A stretch of DNA of 55,341 bases from Xylanivirga thermophila (GTDB lineage Bacteria > Bacillota > Clostridia > Caldicoprobacterales > Xylanivirgaceae), in assembly GCF_004138105.1 (NCBI RefSeq), contig NZ_RXHQ01000017.1, forward strand, positions 1 to 55,341, written 5' to 3'. This document shows, one piece after another, positions 23,822 to 32,999 of the stretch. Position 1 is the first letter of the stretch, and each line of letters begins with the position of its first letter. The position numbers and the translations under genes were made by a program. The notes under the pieces were generated by a model that worked only from the letters and a program-made list of their open reading frames with translations, made no database searches and had not been told where the DNA came from.

Positions 23822-26686
23822 ATGAAAACAAAACACATGCTAAAACATAGAACAATAGTTTATTCCCTTTTTATCATCATTACTTTAATATTGACCCCAA
23901 TGGGAAATGTAGGCTATGCAGAAGACCAGATGGATGTACCTTTTAAAGATACCATATATACCAATATCCATGACAGTATTATAACAAAGGGTGTAGTACA
24001 CCAAAAGTTTGATGTATTTGACAAAGATGGGTGGCTAAGGGGTGATATCTTAACCATTGACCTAAAAGATGAGAATATACACACCGACCTTCTACATACA
24101 CCAAAACTTACCCAAGGCAAAACCCCTAGCCAACTGGCGCGAGAGGCAGGAGCTATAGCAGCGGTAAATGGAGATTTCTTTGATATACACTTTGGCACCA
24201 GAGCGCCTCAAGGTTACGTCATAAAAGACGGTCAGATAGTAAAGACCAGTCAGACAAAACCATTTGCCATAGGGGTAAATAAAGATAATCTTGGTAATAT
24301 GCTAAATTTTGCCCTAAATGCCAGGATAATAGATGTATCCAGACCCAATTTGATGCCCATTCCCCTAAATGGCATAAATGAGTATATTCTAAATCCCGGA
24401 CAGACAATGATCTATACATCCGTATGGGGCAAAGCCTCAAGAAATAGGTTGGTAAAGGGATCATCTCTATTTGCAGAAATAGTGGTAAAAAACAATGTAG
24501 TAGTTGACATATTAAAAAATAACCTGTTCAAAGGCAATATTCCAGATGATACATATATACTCCTTGGACGGGATAACGGGGCAAAAAGGCTCCTTGATAA
24601 TATAAAAAAAGGTGACATATTAAAAGTAGATTATAGGACCAATATACCCTTAGACAATATATCCTATGCCCTATCCGGCGATGAATGGCTAGTTCAAAAC
24701 GGGAAACCAAACAGCTTCCCAAGCAGCACAGGTCAAGCCAGGCACCCACGTACCGCCGTAGGCTTCAACAAGGAAGGCAACAGGATGTATCTGGTGGTAG
24801 TAGACGGGAGGCAAAAGGACAGCAGGGGTATGTCATACGATGAAATTGCCCAGTTTATGACAAGACTCGGTGCATTTACCGCCCTAAATTTTGATAGTGG
24901 AGGCTCTTCCCAGATGGTGGCAAGACCGGAAGGTAAAGAAGATATAGAAGTAATAAACTCCCCTTCCGATGGACGGGAGAGGGCAGTACCAAATGGCATC
25001 GGTATATTTACCAAGTCAACCCCTGGAAATCTTACAGGATTTAACATTGAAACCCCCGATAAAAACGTACTCTTAGGACTTACCCGGACATTTAAGGCGC
25101 ACCCTTACGATGAAAATCATAATCCAATAAATATTGATAAAGAGATCATATGGAGTGTATCAAATGACCTAGGTATTTTTGAAAAACCCGGTCTTTTCAA
25201 GGCAACAAACAGTGGCAAGGGTGAAGTTAATGCATCACTTGATGATAAATCCACCCCCTCTAGTATAAGGGTACTTGGAAAACCTGTAAATATATACCCC
25301 AGTACCCCAAGCATAAACTTTAATACCGAAAAAACAGGCACATTCGAAATATACGGCAGAGATGCAAATGGTTACAGTACTATTATAGAACCAAGGGATA
25401 TAAAGATAGAGTATGATGCTAATTTAATAGATATAAAACCTCAGGGGAATTCGTTTGTAGTAAATAAAAGGGCGGGAGATGGAAACGGGCTTATTGAAAT
25501 ATCCGTTTCAGACCTTAAAACATATGTGGGATATAGTATGGGACTCAAACAGGAAGTAGTAGAAAAATTTGAGGATCCTTCTAAATGGAAATTTACCCGA
25601 TATCCAAACACAGTAGGAGGCCAGCTATCATTTATAGATTCACCTAATCGCAGTGGCAAGGCCCTTAGACTAGATTATGACTTTACTAAAACAAAGGTCA
25701 CACGGGCAGCCTATGCAATGTATAACCCTGGTCCGCTAAAGCTTCCACAAGGTACTAAAAAGATAGGCATGTGGGCATTTGGCGACGGCGGCAATGGACA
25801 CTGGCTAAGGGGAGTAGCAAAGGATGGGAGCGGTAAAAATCATAATATAGACTTTGCCAACAAGGTAGATTGGAAGGGATGGAAATACGTAGAAGCTGAT
25901 CTATCAAAGCTATCCCAGCCCATATCCCTAGAGAGGGTATATATAGTAGCAACAAATCCAGAAAGCCTAAATAGTGGCTATATTATATTGGACGATCTAA
26001 CCGCCTCCATACCTAGGGTAATAGAACTACCAGAGGAAGAAGAGAAAAAGCACTCCATTGTAATAGATAAGGATAACATGCCGGAAGGTGGAGTAAAATT
26101 CCTCATAGTAGATAACTTAGATCTAGACCCTAGCCTAGAAAAATCCCAGGCATTAGAATATATAGAACAAAGGCTTAATGATAAGGATAAACTAAAACCT
26201 GAACTTGTAATATTCACAGGCAGGCTATGTAAGCTTGAAGAAGGTATGTCCTATACCCATGAATGTATAAAAGAAGTACTAGGAGATACAAAATATCATC
26301 TATCAGACTCTGAAGCATTTAATTACCAAGGTACAATGTTTATATCCCTTGATATGAAAACGGGTAGCTGGCGTACCACCGATGCTACCCAATGGAAAAT
26401 GGTCCAGAATGCCCTGAACGCTGCAAAAGATAATAAAGAGATAAAAAATGTTGTAGTAATAAATGAGATGTATGATAATATTACAGATGATAAGGAATAT
26501 AAATTGATGCAAAAAACGCTTACCAAATTTATGGAAAAAAGCAATAGGCCTGCAGTATTTATAAATACCGATAAAAGATTTGATATAGATATAAAGGATG
26601 GCATACGATATATAAAGGCGGGAGATAATACACCCGTGTTTATAATAGATAATACATCTGATGAATGGCTAAAGATAATAAGATAA
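23822..26686 (+). CDS. Secreted phosphodiester-glycosidase-domain protein with phosphoesterase-like tail
   Basis: A secreted 954-residue protein with a signal peptide to about residue 33. Residues about 70-397 form a NAGPA/DUF2233-type phosphodiester glycosidase domain (AAVNGDFFD at 113-121, RHPRTAVGF, NFDSGGSSQMV at 356-366, PNGIGIF). These domains cleave sugar-phosphodiester links or occur in exopolysaccharide proteins. Residues about 400-575 look like bacterial Ig-type beta domains. Residues about 580-730 look like a carbohydrate-binding jelly roll. The C-terminal part (758-954) has the strand order of a calcineurin-like phosphoesterase (KFLIVDNLDLD, LVIFTGRL, NVVVINEM) but lacks the usual metal histidines. 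The gene has its own promoter and terminator. Its place beside the rhamnose and LCP genes suggests it acts on the cell-surface polymer; the substrate is unknown. Confidence 0.82.
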   Translation: MKTKHMLKHRTIVYSLFIIITLILTPMGNVGYAEDQMDVPFKDTIYTNIHDSIITKGVVHQKFDVFDKDGWLRGDILTIDLKDENIHTDLLHTPKLTQGKTPSQLAREAGAIAAVNGDFFDIHFGTRAPQGYVIKDGQIVKTSQTKPFAIGVNKDNLGNMLNFALNARIIDVSRPNLMPIPLNGINEYILNPGQTMIYTSVWGKASRNRLVKGSSLFAEIVVKNNVVVDILKNNLFKGNIPDDTYILLGRDNGAKRLLDNIKKGDILKVDYRTNIPLDNISYALSGDEWLVQNGKPNSFPSSTGQARHPRTAVGFNKEGNRMYLVVVDGRQKDSRGMSYDEIAQFMTRLGAFTALNFDSGGSSQMVARPEGKEDIEVINSPSDGRERAVPNGIGIFTKSTPGNLTGFNIETPDKNVLLGLTRTFKAHPYDENHNPINIDKEIIWSVSNDLGIFEKPGLFKATNSGKGEVNASLDDKSTPSSIRVLGKPVNIYPSTPSINFNTEKTGTFEIYGRDANGYSTIIEPRDIKIEYDANLIDIKPQGNSFVVNKRAGDGNGLIEISVSDLKTYVGYSMGLKQEVVEKFEDPSKWKFTRYPNTVGGQLSFIDSPNRSGKALRLDYDFTKTKVTRAAYAMYNPGPLKLPQGTKKIGMWAFGDGGNGHWLRGVAKDGSGKNHNIDFANKVDWKGWKYVEADLSKLSQPISLERVYIVATNPESLNSGYIILDDLTASIPRVIELPEEEEKKHSIVIDKDNMPEGGVKFLIVDNLDLDPSLEKSQALEYIEQRLNDKDKLKPELVIFTGRLCKLEEGMSYTHECIKEVLGDTKYHLSDSEAFNYQGTMFISLDMKTGSWRTTDATQWKMVQNALNAAKDNKEIKNVVVINEMYDNITDDKEYKLMQKTLTKFMEKSNRPAVFINTDKRFDIDIKDGIRYIKAGDNTPVFIIDNTSDEWLKIIR

Positions 26687-26723
26687 AATATAGGCAGGTC
26701 TATAGACCTGCCTATATTTTATC
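26682..26723. terminator. Strong bidirectional terminator
   Basis: Positions 26682-26700 pair perfectly (19 bp) with 26705-26723 around a TATA loop; both ends of the stem are A/T tracts. It lies between the converging phosphodiester-glycosidase and GntR-type regulator genes. Confidence 0.85.
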
Positions 26724-26731
26724 TTATATTA

Positions 26732-27856
26732 CTAAATTCCCACGGGAGCAGTAGACGCCCTTATAATTAAGTTTACTGGTATAAAATGTACATCACAGGA
26801 GTACTCTTTTGTCTCAACCAAATTAACAACTATTTCAGCGGCTTTTCTACCTATTTCATGAAAATCTTGATCAACGGTTGTAAGGGATATATCCAATTGT
26901 TCCAGCATCTCAACATTGTCAAAACCTACAACTGAGATATCCCTAGGTACATTCATGTTTAATCGTTCCAGTGCTTTTTTCGCATATACGGCAATATAAT
27001 CATTTTCAGCTACTATCCCAGTCATACCTGTGTTTTTAGAAAGCAACCCTTTAATCTTACTTTCAAAAAAATCTATTTGATCTATCGGCCTATCAAGTTC
27101 ATTAGTTATCTCATGAAAAAGCCCCACCTCTATCAAACTGTCCTCTATCTCAAGTCCATAATCGTCTAAGGCTTTACAATATCCAAAGAAACGATCCCTT
27201 ACTGAACTAGATTCTTCGATATATGGATTAGCCATATAAGCAATCTTCTTGTGCCCCAATTCTATTAAATGCTTTGTTATCTCATATCCGCCTTTAAAAT
27301 TATCAGATACCACACAGTTTAACGGAATAGAATGGCAATATTTATCTATCATAGCTATAGGATATTTCTTTAGGTGCATTTTATAGAGAATATCAAAATT
27401 ATTTCTAGCTGAAGGATAATATATAATACCGCTGACCCCATTACGTGGCAATTCAAGCAGAAATTTCCGTTCTTTTTCTGGATCGTCATTCGTATTATGT
27501 ATGGTCAAAAACCAGCCCTTTTCATCCAGATATTCTGTAGCTCCCATAATATAGTCCACACGCCTTCCACCTGTACCATCCGAAGGTATGATCATTGCAA
27601 TTATTTTATTGTTCTCGGTCTCTTCAGGCTCATCTGGTGACAGCACAAAGCTACCCTGTCCCTTTTTTCTGTAGACAAGACCTTCCCTTTGCATTTCATC
27701 CAATGCCCTTTTTGTAGTAATTCTGCTAACTCCAAATAGCTCTGCCATTTCCATCTCCGTTGGCAACCGATCATCTGGCTTTAATTGTCCATTTTTTATT
27801 TTTTGTTCGTAATGATCATATATCTGCTTGTATAGGGGTTTATTTGATCTAGCCAC
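26732..27856 (-). CDS. GntR-type regulator with LacI-like sugar-binding domain (AraR-like)
   Basis: A 374-residue transcription factor. It has an N-terminal GntR winged helix (YKQIYDHYEQKIKNGQLKPD, then LPTEMEMAELFGVSRITTKR) and a C-terminal periplasmic-binding-protein-like effector domain (from IIAMIIPSDGTGGRR) of LacI/GalR type. This is the AraR architecture, in which a sugar releases the repressor from DNA. The GTG at 27856 is chosen because GAGGAG is seven bases before it. It lies downstream of the LplABC-type importer, separated by a hairpin, and is its likely regulator. The palindrome at 31613-31636 in that operon's promoter is a candidate site. The effector is unknown. Confidence 0.88.
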   Translation of the reverse strand: MARSNKPLYKQIYDHYEQKIKNGQLKPDDRLPTEMEMAELFGVSRITTKRALDEMQREGLVYRKKGQGSFVLSPDEPEETENNKIIAMIIPSDGTGGRRVDYIMGATEYLDEKGWFLTIHNTNDDPEKERKFLLELPRNGVSGIIYYPSARNNFDILYKMHLKKYPIAMIDKYCHSIPLNCVVSDNFKGGYEITKHLIELGHKKIAYMANPYIEESSSVRDRFFGYCKALDDYGLEIEDSLIEVGLFHEITNELDRPIDQIDFFESKIKGLLSKNTGMTGIVAENDYIAVYAKKALERLNMNVPRDISVVGFDNVEMLEQLDISLTTVDQDFHEIGRKAAEIVVNLVETKEYSCDVHFIPVNLIIRASTAPVGI

Positions 27857-27940
27857 GTTTACACTCCTCACTTAATCCACATAGTTGTTAATCGTAATAA
27901 ATAATGAATTATTAGTATTATACATCCATTATTCAGAAAT

Positions 27941-27980
27941 ATCTACAAAAATTGCGGCTTATGCCGCAATCTTTGTAGAT
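27941..27980 (-). terminator. Terminator of the sugar importer operon
   Basis: ATTGCGGC (27951-27958) pairs with GCCGCAAT (27963-27970), extended by outer arms ATCTACAAA and TTTGTAGAT. On the minus strand the inner stem is followed by a T5 run. It ends the importer operon and separates it from the regulator gene. Confidence 0.6.
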
Positions 27981-27992
27981 AATATATCTCTA

Positions 27993-29552
27993 TTATTTTT
28001 TGCTTGCTTTCCATTCATCAAGCTGCTTCTGAAGTTCATCTATAACCTTCTGTGCACCTGCTTTGTTGAGCTTATCTATATATTTAGGCAGATACTCATC
28101 AGGATCTACAGTACCATTGAAGATTATCTTCTCGAATTCTTCCTTCACGTTATTTATAGCAGACAATTCATTATCGATGTTGCTAGTATCAGGCCAGAAT
28201 CCTAGACAAGGTGCTGGTACTGATTCATTATTGAACTTTTCAAATGCTTCCCATTTATCCTCTGGATCATCCGGTCCTAGGTTTGTAAGAAGCACATTAC
28301 CCATAGCAAACTGAGGAACTTGATAGTTCTCATTGCCCGGCTCTATAGGCACTTGTCTTCCATCCTTCATCTCATAGTGTACACCCTCAATACCTGAACC
28401 AACAAGTACCCTCAAATCCTTATCTGTGTTTAATAGATTCAAGAACATCATAGCCCTCTCAGGATGCTCAGAAGCAACTGAGATAGCATGCATTGAACCG
28501 GTGGTACTCCAATTCTGTACTGTAGGTTTACCAACTGGGACTACATCTACCTTATAGCCTTTACTTGTACTATCTGATATTTCATTATAGGGCATATAGT
28601 GATAAGCATTGATGAACCATTTTCCTGTCTTATTTATATCCTCTACATCGGGATTTGTTACAACATCCTTACGTATATATCCCGCTTGATAGAACTCCCT
28701 CATAGTCTTTGCAAGTTGTTTCATCTCTGGAGTATCTACCATGTTTACAATCTTATAATCTGTATTTTTAGGATCATTTGAATCAAAGTATACACCAAAT
28801 GGAGGCAGAACCTCTTCATATGGAATTATAGCTTTTAACCATGCACCATCTGCGTTAAATGGTACAAAACCATCGCCTTCCCCCTGTTTTACCTTCTCTA
28901 ATGCAGGTTTCAATGATTCAAGATCTGTGAATTTCTTATAATCTATACCATATTTTTCTGCAATACCTACATTTACATTCCAAACAACCTGTGCACCTAA
29001 TTCCTTGTTTACGGGAATAGCATAGTTCTTACCATCAATTTTGCTACCCTCTAAGAAATTAGGATTTATTGTCTTTTTAATATCCTGACCATATTCATCC
29101 AATAGATCATTTAATTCAAGAAAGGCACCCTTTTGTGCATTGCCCCTATAATCATTGGCCCAGCTGCATGTAAAACAGATATCATATTTTTCTCCGGAGT
29201 TAACTATAACCTGCATCTTATCGTTATAGTCACCCCAGTCATACATAACCATGTTTACAGTGGCATTTATCTTGTCCTTAAGATATTTGTTTACCTCTTC
29301 AAATACCATATCGGTATCCTTTTGAGGTGTACCAATTTGATACCATAATAGTTCAACCGGTTCTGAACAATCATCTTTTTTGCCTTCCCCTTTATCCTCT
29401 TCGTTATCTACATCTTTCTTATTTTCGGTTACAGATGAATTATCCGCTTTATCTGCATCTGTATCCTTGTCATCTTTTGAGCAGCCGGTAAAAATACCTG
29501 CAACTAGTAAGGTCATAACAAGCAAGATAGAAACAATTTTTTTGCTCTTCAT
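27993..29552 (-). CDS. Extracellular sugar-binding lipoprotein of an LplABC-type importer
   Basis: A family 1 solute-binding protein of 519 residues that captures a sugar for ABC import. The lipoprotein signal peptide ends at GIFTGCS. A long acidic linker rich in Asp, Lys and Glu follows, then the binding domain. The C-terminal helix (KAGAQKVIDELQKQLDEWKA) is typical of LipO/LplA-like binding proteins carrying a DUF3502-type end. The ATG at 29552 has GGGAGG seven bases upstream. It is third in a permease-permease-binding protein operon. The related B. subtilis systems transport pectin-derived or other complex oligosaccharides; the ligand here is unknown. Confidence 0.87.
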   Translation of the reverse strand: MKSKKIVSILLVMTLLVAGIFTGCSKDDKDTDADKADNSSVTENKKDVDNEEDKGEGKKDDCSEPVELLWYQIGTPQKDTDMVFEEVNKYLKDKINATVNMVMYDWGDYNDKMQVIVNSGEKYDICFTCSWANDYRGNAQKGAFLELNDLLDEYGQDIKKTINPNFLEGSKIDGKNYAIPVNKELGAQVVWNVNVGIAEKYGIDYKKFTDLESLKPALEKVKQGEGDGFVPFNADGAWLKAIIPYEEVLPPFGVYFDSNDPKNTDYKIVNMVDTPEMKQLAKTMREFYQAGYIRKDVVTNPDVEDINKTGKWFINAYHYMPYNEISDSTSKGYKVDVVPVGKPTVQNWSTTGSMHAISVASEHPERAMMFLNLLNTDKDLRVLVGSGIEGVHYEMKDGRQVPIEPGNENYQVPQFAMGNVLLTNLGPDDPEDKWEAFEKFNNESVPAPCLGFWPDTSNIDNELSAINNVKEEFEKIIFNGTVDPDEYLPKYIDKLNKAGAQKVIDELQKQLDEWKASKK

Positions 29553-29644
29553 TTCTTTTCCTCCCTTTACCTTTAATATTTTCAAGCTACAATCTTATAG
29601 CCTGTATATGTTTATTGGAGCAATGCCCCATAACATATCAAAAA

Positions 29645-30556
29645 TTAACCTTTTACAGATCCAATGGTTAGGCCCTGTATAAAGAACTGCTGAAAAAACG
29701 GATATGCAGCTGCAATTGGCAGTACAACTAAAACAACCATGGCCATTCTGGCACTCTCCCTCGGTAATGACTTGAGGGCGGAACTAGCCTCTGAAGACGT
29801 CATTTTAGTCGCATTTTGTATAATAAACTCCATCCTGTTTTCAATCTTCATCAAAAGATACTGAACAGGGATAAGATTTGGATTATCTATAAACAACATG
29901 GCATTAAACCAGTCATTCCAGTATGCAAGGGTCGTAAATAGCCCTATAGTTGCAATGCCAGGCAAACTTATGGGGAGTATGATCTGCAAAAAGGTTCTAA
30001 ATTCCCCACTGCCATCTATCGCTGCCGCATCTATCAATGAATCTGGTATCGTTGTAGTAAAAAAGGTACGCAAAACTATTATATGAAATGCATTCAAACA
30101 CATAGGCATTATCAATGCCCAGATACTATCGCGTAATTTTAGTAATTGAGTCATCGTTATATAAAATGGTACCAATCCACCACCAAACAGCATTGTAAAA
30201 AAGGCTATAAAGGTAAAAAATCCACGGAATTTATAATCCTTTCTATACAAGGCATAGGCATACATGGAAGTAATGATGAGGGTAAGAATAGTACCTACGA
30301 CAGTTATGACTACACTTACGCCATATGATCTACCTAGCAGCTCACCAGTTTTAAAGATATACTTATATGCTTCCATAGTTGTTTTCTTAGGGAAAAAACT
30401 ATATCCATACTCTGCCAGCGCCATCTCATCAGTAAAAGAAATAATTACAATAAATATAAAAGGAATTATGCATGATAAACTGAAAAGGGCCAAAATTATA
30501 TTAAATATAACCTCTGCTACCGGCCCAAGGGCGTTTGGCCTATATTCCTTTTTCAA
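29645..30556 (-). CDS. Sugar ABC transporter permease, LplC/YtcP-like
   Basis: One of two inner-membrane subunits of the importer, 303 residues with six membrane segments. The EAA loop for ATPase docking is DAAAIDGSGEFRTFLQIILP. The LplC-like C-terminal YPFFQQFFIQGLTIGSVKG is present. The TTG at 30556 is preferred because GGAGGG lies seven bases before it, inside the ATG-started alternative five codons longer. No ATPase gene is in the operon; such CUT1 importers usually share an MsmX-type ATPase encoded elsewhere. Confidence 0.88.
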   Translation of the reverse strand: MKKEYRPNALGPVAEVIFNIILALFSLSCIIPFIFIVIISFTDEMALAEYGYSFFPKKTTMEAYKYIFKTGELLGRSYGVSVVITVVGTILTLIITSMYAYALYRKDYKFRGFFTFIAFFTMLFGGGLVPFYITMTQLLKLRDSIWALIMPMCLNAFHIIVLRTFFTTTIPDSLIDAAAIDGSGEFRTFLQIILPISLPGIATIGLFTTLAYWNDWFNAMLFIDNPNLIPVQYLLMKIENRMEFIIQNATKMTSSEASSALKSLPRESARMAMVVLVVLPIAAAYPFFQQFFIQGLTIGSVKG

Positions 30557-30601
30557 TCCATTTCCCTCCATTCCTATTTATAATAAGTACACTTAATGAC
30601 A

Positions 30602-31534
30602 TTAGAATAATGCACTATCTTCATCTATGCGATTTACAACTTTATTTGTTATTAAAATCAGTACAAAACCTACTAGTGACTGAAATAAACCTGCAGCAGT
30701 AGACATGCCGATATTTCCCATTTTCATAAGACCTCTAAATACATATGTATCTATAACATTTGTCACCGGATATAATGCCCCAGAATTCCTTGGTACATTG
30801 TAGAACAAACCAAAGTCTGCGGAAAATATCCTTCCAATTCCCAGAATAGTCATCATAATCATCATGGGTTTTATAGAAGGAATGGTAATATACTTAATCT
30901 GTTCCCATTTGGTAGCACCATCTATCATTGCTGCCTCATAATATGTCTTATCAATACCGCATATTGCTGCTAAGTACACAACGCTATTGTATCCGGTACC
31001 CTTCCATAGGCTTACAAAAGTCAATATAAATGGCCAATATTTAGGCTCCATATACCAGTCCTTTGCTGCGATCCCCATATTTTCAAGCATTTTATTTAAA
31101 AATCCTGATTCAGAGCTTAAAAAGGCAAAAACAAAATAACTAACTACTACCCAAGACAAGAAGAAAGGAAAAAACATCGCTGTTTGATATACCTTCGCCA
31201 ATTTCTTGCTAGCTATCTCATTGAGCATAATAGCAAAAAAGACAGATATAAAGAGACCTAAGAACAACCAGAGTATATTATATCCTACTGTATTCCGAAT
31301 AATAACATATGCATCATTAGTGGCAAATAAGAATTTAAAATTCTTTAGTCCTACCCATTCACTATTTATTACACTTGCAAAAAAACCGCCCTTGCTTATC
31401 TTAAAATCTTTAAATGCAATAACAATACCTAACATAGGAATATATTTAAAAATAAGAAACCATAATGCACCAGGTAACACCATCATTGTAAGGGCAAAAT
31501 TCTTCTTGAATGATTGAGATTTTACATTAGCCAC
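30602..31534 (-). CDS. Sugar ABC transporter permease, LplB/YteP-like
   Basis: The other membrane subunit, 310 residues with six membrane segments, beginning with the LplB-type FALTMMVLPGALWFLIFKYI block. The EAA loop is YYEAAMIDGATKWEQIKYIT. The GTG at 31534 is chosen over the upstream ATG because GGAGGTG is about seven bases before it. It is the first gene of the importer operon and follows a promoter overlapped by a palindrome. Confidence 0.88.
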   Translation of the reverse strand: MANVKSQSFKKNFALTMMVLPGALWFLIFKYIPMLGIVIAFKDFKISKGGFFASVINSEWVGLKNFKFLFATNDAYVIIRNTVGYNILWLFLGLFISVFFAIMLNEIASKKLAKVYQTAMFFPFFLSWVVVSYFVFAFLSSESGFLNKMLENMGIAAKDWYMEPKYWPFILTFVSLWKGTGYNSVVYLAAICGIDKTYYEAAMIDGATKWEQIKYITIPSIKPMMIMMTILGIGRIFSADFGLFYNVPRNSGALYPVTNVIDTYVFRGLMKMGNIGMSTAAGLFQSLVGFVLILITNKVVNRIDEDSALF

Positions 31535-31612
31535 CTTTTCCCACCTCCATTTCATATCTTAAAAGTACTAACCAAACAAGATACTGGCATTTAGAAAGTT
31601 GAATTATATCTG

Positions 31613-31669
31613 CTATATATGATATATCATATATAGGACATATTGTCAATATTTTATATTAAAATATTG
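31613..31669 (-). promoter_or_regulatory. Importer promoter overlapped by a 24-base palindrome
   Basis: On the minus strand TTGACA (31649-31644) and TATATC (31626-31621) are 17 bases apart. A perfect 24-base palindrome with half-site CTATATATGATA covers 31613-31636, so it straddles the -10 box. A second inverted repeat, CAATATTTTA/TAAAATATTG, spans 31647-31669 over the -35 box. Both are good operator candidates for the GntR/LacI-type regulator encoded downstream. Confidence 0.6.
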
Positions 31670-31684
31670 TTTTATACATCGTAT

Positions 31685-31748
31685 GATATATTTTGCTCTG
31701 TAATGCCATAATTTTATCCATTGTTTTTATATCAAGATATATTTTGCT
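31685..31748. repeat. Spaced 13-base direct repeat upstream of the importer promoter
   Basis: GATATATTTTGCT occurs at 31685-31697 and again at 31736-31748, starts 51 bases apart (about five helical turns), just upstream of the importer promoter. It may be an activator site or leftover sequence. Confidence 0.4.
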
Positions 31749-31783
31749 TGCAGATTTATGAATCGGCATTAATATTTACCCAT

Positions 31784-31811
31784 AAAAAAAAGGCTATATG
31801 AATATAGCCTT
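31784..31811 (-). terminator. Terminator of the O-acetylation cassette
   Basis: AGGCTATA (31791-31798) pairs with TATAGCCT (31803-31810) around TGAA. On the minus strand it is followed by a T8 run. It lies just past the DHHW gene stop. Confidence 0.8.
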
Positions 31812-31825
31812 TTTATAAATAAAAA

Positions 31826-32965
31826 TTAATCTGTTATATTGAGTATGGACTGATCTTCAACAAAAGTAATTACATTATACAAAATCATTATATTATCTAT
31901 ATGTTCATCCCTTACCAGTTTCTCTATGCTATCTGTATAATACCTCGGATCCACCATATAAATCTCATCATAATGCTCCAATAGAAATGGCACCAAGGTA
32001 TTTGCATAGGAATCTTTTATTATAAGTAGCTTTCTATTATTTCTTCCCGGTGTAGTTATCCTTATTAAGGGATAATTGCCACCTAAAAACACCATATATT
32101 TATCCTTTTTACCTAACGCATCCATATCATATATGGAACTAGCAGTTTTGCCCTCCATGCAGTATTCCACCTTATAATCCATTGGATTTATAGGCATATA
32201 TAATTCTATACTATCGGGGGATATATGCCTATATCCGCTTTTAGAATACAAGGATCCATAGAAGCTATCTGTAACCTGTTGTATTTTAAACTCTTCCATA
32301 TCACTAGCCTTAAAACCCATCTTAGCTGCAATACTCCTATAGGCATAGTATGCACCCCTGGTAGTCCAATGGTGATCAGTCCTATAGTATATATATTCAT
32401 CCCTTTTAGAGAATAGTGCATCATATACATCTATAAAATGTATGTCCCCATCTAACCCATCACGTATAATATCCATGTATATACTTTCATCTGCTACAGG
32501 CGCATTCTTAGGCAGCTTATCCTCCAATACCTTTACGGAATTTGGTACCAGCACAAAATATTTATTGATATCAGGAAACATATCAGACAATGCATTTACC
32601 GCCTGTATTTTCTTATCCATACTTTCCCCCTTGGGCGCATCAAAACCCTGCATAAGGTATCCATCTTTACAGAGGAATACGCCGTTATTATCCATCTTAC
32701 CCATTGCCTTTTCCATGCCAGACTTTATACCTACCCATCCATCCCTAAAGGGAAACTGGTCTGAGATATACCGTTCAAACTCAGAAGTAAATCTCCCCTT
32801 TAAAAGTCTCTTCATTGAAAATTCAGGCATTTCCTGAAGCACCCTATTCTCCCCATCAGAAAAAGATCTATCAGGCATAAATATATGCATTACCGGTATA
32901 CCGCCTATAAAGCATACAAATATAATTACCATGATCTTTGTATATATGTTTTGATGTCTATGCAC
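31826..32965 (-). CDS. DHHW-family protein (AlgX/AlgJ-like SGNH acetylation partner)
   Basis: A membrane-anchored 379-residue protein with one N-terminal hydrophobic helix followed by an extracytoplasmic SGNH-like domain. The signature DHHW (197-200 after the start correction, in RTDHHWTTRGAYYAY) gives the family its name. AlgJ/AlgX-like partners work with an MBOAT protein to O-acetylate polysaccharides outside the cell. The start is moved to a GTG at 32965 with GGGGG six bases before it. With that start it no longer overlaps the MBOAT gene. It is the last gene of the cassette. Confidence 0.82.
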   Translation of the reverse strand: MHRHQNIYTKIMVIIFVCFIGGIPVMHIFMPDRSFSDGENRVLQEMPEFSMKRLLKGRFTSEFERYISDQFPFRDGWVGIKSGMEKAMGKMDNNGVFLCKDGYLMQGFDAPKGESMDKKIQAVNALSDMFPDINKYFVLVPNSVKVLEDKLPKNAPVADESIYMDIIRDGLDGDIHFIDVYDALFSKRDEYIYYRTDHHWTTRGAYYAYRSIAAKMGFKASDMEEFKIQQVTDSFYGSLYSKSGYRHISPDSIELYMPINPMDYKVEYCMEGKTASSIYDMDALGKKDKYMVFLGGNYPLIRITTPGRNNRKLLIIKDSYANTLVPFLLEHYDEIYMVDPRYYTDSIEKLVRDEHIDNIMILYNVITFVEDQSILNITD

Positions 32966-32999
32966 AATAAACCCCCATTCAAAAATAATACCTGATATA

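Noticed and set aside
31613-31669. Possible CRISPR-like or iteron-like array
   Set aside because: There are only two palindromes and one spaced pair, with no regular repeat-spacer pattern; a promoter with operators explains it.
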